64,000 bases of DNA, taken from the NCBI RefSeq assembly GCF_040786275.1, contig NZ_JBFMVT010000002.1, positions 2,728,001-2,792,000 on the forward strand, written 5' to 3'. Numbering within the stretch: the stretch's first letter is position 1; each line of letters starts with the position of its first letter. Positions 63,414 to 64,000 of the stretch are shown piece by piece. The notes under the pieces are model-generated. The model made no database searches. It was not told the DNA's origin and worked only from the letters and a program-made list of their open reading frames with translations. Origin of the DNA: Buttiauxella gaviniae (lineage in GTDB: Bacteria > Pseudomonadota > Gammaproteobacteria > Enterobacterales > Enterobacteriaceae). The position numbers and the translations under genes were made by a program.

Positions 63414-63441
63414 AAAAACGGGCAGCCCTCAGAGCTGCCCG
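63412..63441 (-). terminator. rof terminator
   Basis: CGGGCAGC (63419-63426) and GCTGCCCG (63434-63441) form a perfect 8-bp stem. The A-run at 63412-63418 becomes a U-run in the minus direction. In the + direction the hairpin directly follows the cytochrome c stop codon. Confidence 0.8.
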
Positions 63442-63462
63442 CGCATGCGGATACTTTGCGTA

Positions 63463-63723
63463 TCAGGACTCGCTAACTACGACGGTACCAATTTCAGGAT
63501 GGCTGAAGCTGGTAATTTTATCGAGGCGAACTTCGCGTGTGGCACCGGCATCATCGACAATCAAATATTCGATGTTTTTACGAGATACCAGGTCACTGGC
63601 TTTCGCCTTGAAAACTTCTCCGCTCTTTAACTCCAGCGTCAATAATAGGTGATGCTGGCAGGCGAGCTCGAGATTGTCATAGTCATCACAATTGATGGGT
63701 TGATAGGCATCATTCATTGACAT
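63463..63723 (-). CDS. rof: Rho-binding antiterminator Rof
   Basis: Rof (YaeO) binds the Rho primary RNA site and inhibits Rho-dependent termination. The 86 aa product keeps the E. coli core: [28 protein letters not shown] and [14 protein letters not shown]. It overlaps the end of yaeP by 14 nt, so the two form a yaeP-rof operon. Confidence 0.95.
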   Translation of the reverse strand: MSMNDAYQPINCDDYDNLELACQHHLLLTLELKSGEVFKAKASDLVSRKNIEYLIVDDAGATREVRLDKITSFSHPEIGTVVVSES

Positions 63724-63910
63724 GATCGCTCACCAGTAAGTTCGCGGCAGCATACGCCGCCTGTTCCCTAATAGATTCTGGTTGTGTCTCGTTGGAAGCC
63801 ACTTCGTTCAGTACCTTCAAGACGCAGCCCAGTGCATCCGGAATGTAACCCAAATCTCCGCTGGCAATTTCCGCATAGCGCCGCCGTACTAATTCACAAT
63901 ACTTTTCCAC
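63710..63910 (-). CDS. yaeP: conserved small protein YaeP
   Basis: This 66 aa UPF0253 protein has the E. coli length. GTG 63910 ([19 protein letters not shown]) is preceded by AGGAGG at about 6 nt, which is decisive against the longer open frame. Its function is unknown. It is first in the operon with rof. Confidence 0.93.
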   Translation of the reverse strand: MEKYCELVRRRYAEIASGDLGYIPDALGCVLKVLNEVASNETQPESIREQAAYAAANLLVSDHVNE

Positions 63911-64000
63911 ACGCCCTCCTTTCAGAGTCCCAACCTCAGACTTAATCGTGGGATGACAGTTAAGCCTACGAAGATAAACTCTGTTTAGCAAGGTGACTAT

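Overview
The window is chromosomal DNA of an enteric gammaproteobacterium (Enterobacteriaceae). Almost every gene has the length, key residues and order of the E. coli 3-5 minute region (panD to yaeP). Several differences exclude E. coli K-12 itself: no fimbrial cluster between panB and folK, no yadD, no yaeI, an inverse autotransporter beside panD, and a cytochrome c gene between tilS and rof. I cannot name the genus from sequence alone; an Enterobacter-like or Buttiauxella-like relative fits.

Layout. 1-4241 (-): most of a very large intimin/invasin-like surface protein, cut by the window start, with eight near-identical Ig-like modules. 4242-4811: a 570 bp AT-rich gap with a probable CRP-activated small RNA (about 4547-4640), followed by a small exported NTF2-like protein gene. 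5405-12404 (-): panD, panC, panB, folK, pcnB, gluQ, dksA, sfsA, thpR (pantothenate, folate, RNA polyadenylation, tRNA modification, stringent response). 12480-23733 (+): hrpB, mrcB and the Fur-controlled ferrichrome operon fhuACDB. 23872-34450: hemL (-), clcA and erpA (+), trIC-btuF-mtnN (-), dgt, degP and cdaR (+), yaeH (-). 34560-38953 (-): dapD, glnD, map. 39264-58862 (+): the essential block rpsB-tsf-pyrH-frr-dxr-uppS-cdsA-rseP-bamA-skp-lpxD-fabZ-lpxA-lpxB-rnhB-dnaE-accA, which links translation, isoprenoid and phospholipid synthesis, outer membrane assembly, lipid A, replication and fatty acid synthesis. 59129-63910: ldcC, gloA2, tilS and the cytochrome c gene (+), then rof and yaeP (-).

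Non-coding elements include two full-length ERIC repeats, one 34 bp ERIC remnant, a REP unit, a GC-rich inverted repeat, the rpsB leader (t44/tff-like), a Fur box, a likely sigma-E promoter at degP and about a dozen intrinsic terminators. Many genes begin with non-AUG codons, most notably pcnB with AUU.

The least explained items are the CRP-site/-10/terminator unit at 4498-4640, the cytochrome c gene translationally coupled to tilS, the highly homogeneous Ig-module array, and the ERIC copies placed in operon junctions. The rest is conserved core genome. Comparisons with E. coli proteins were made from memory, not by alignment.
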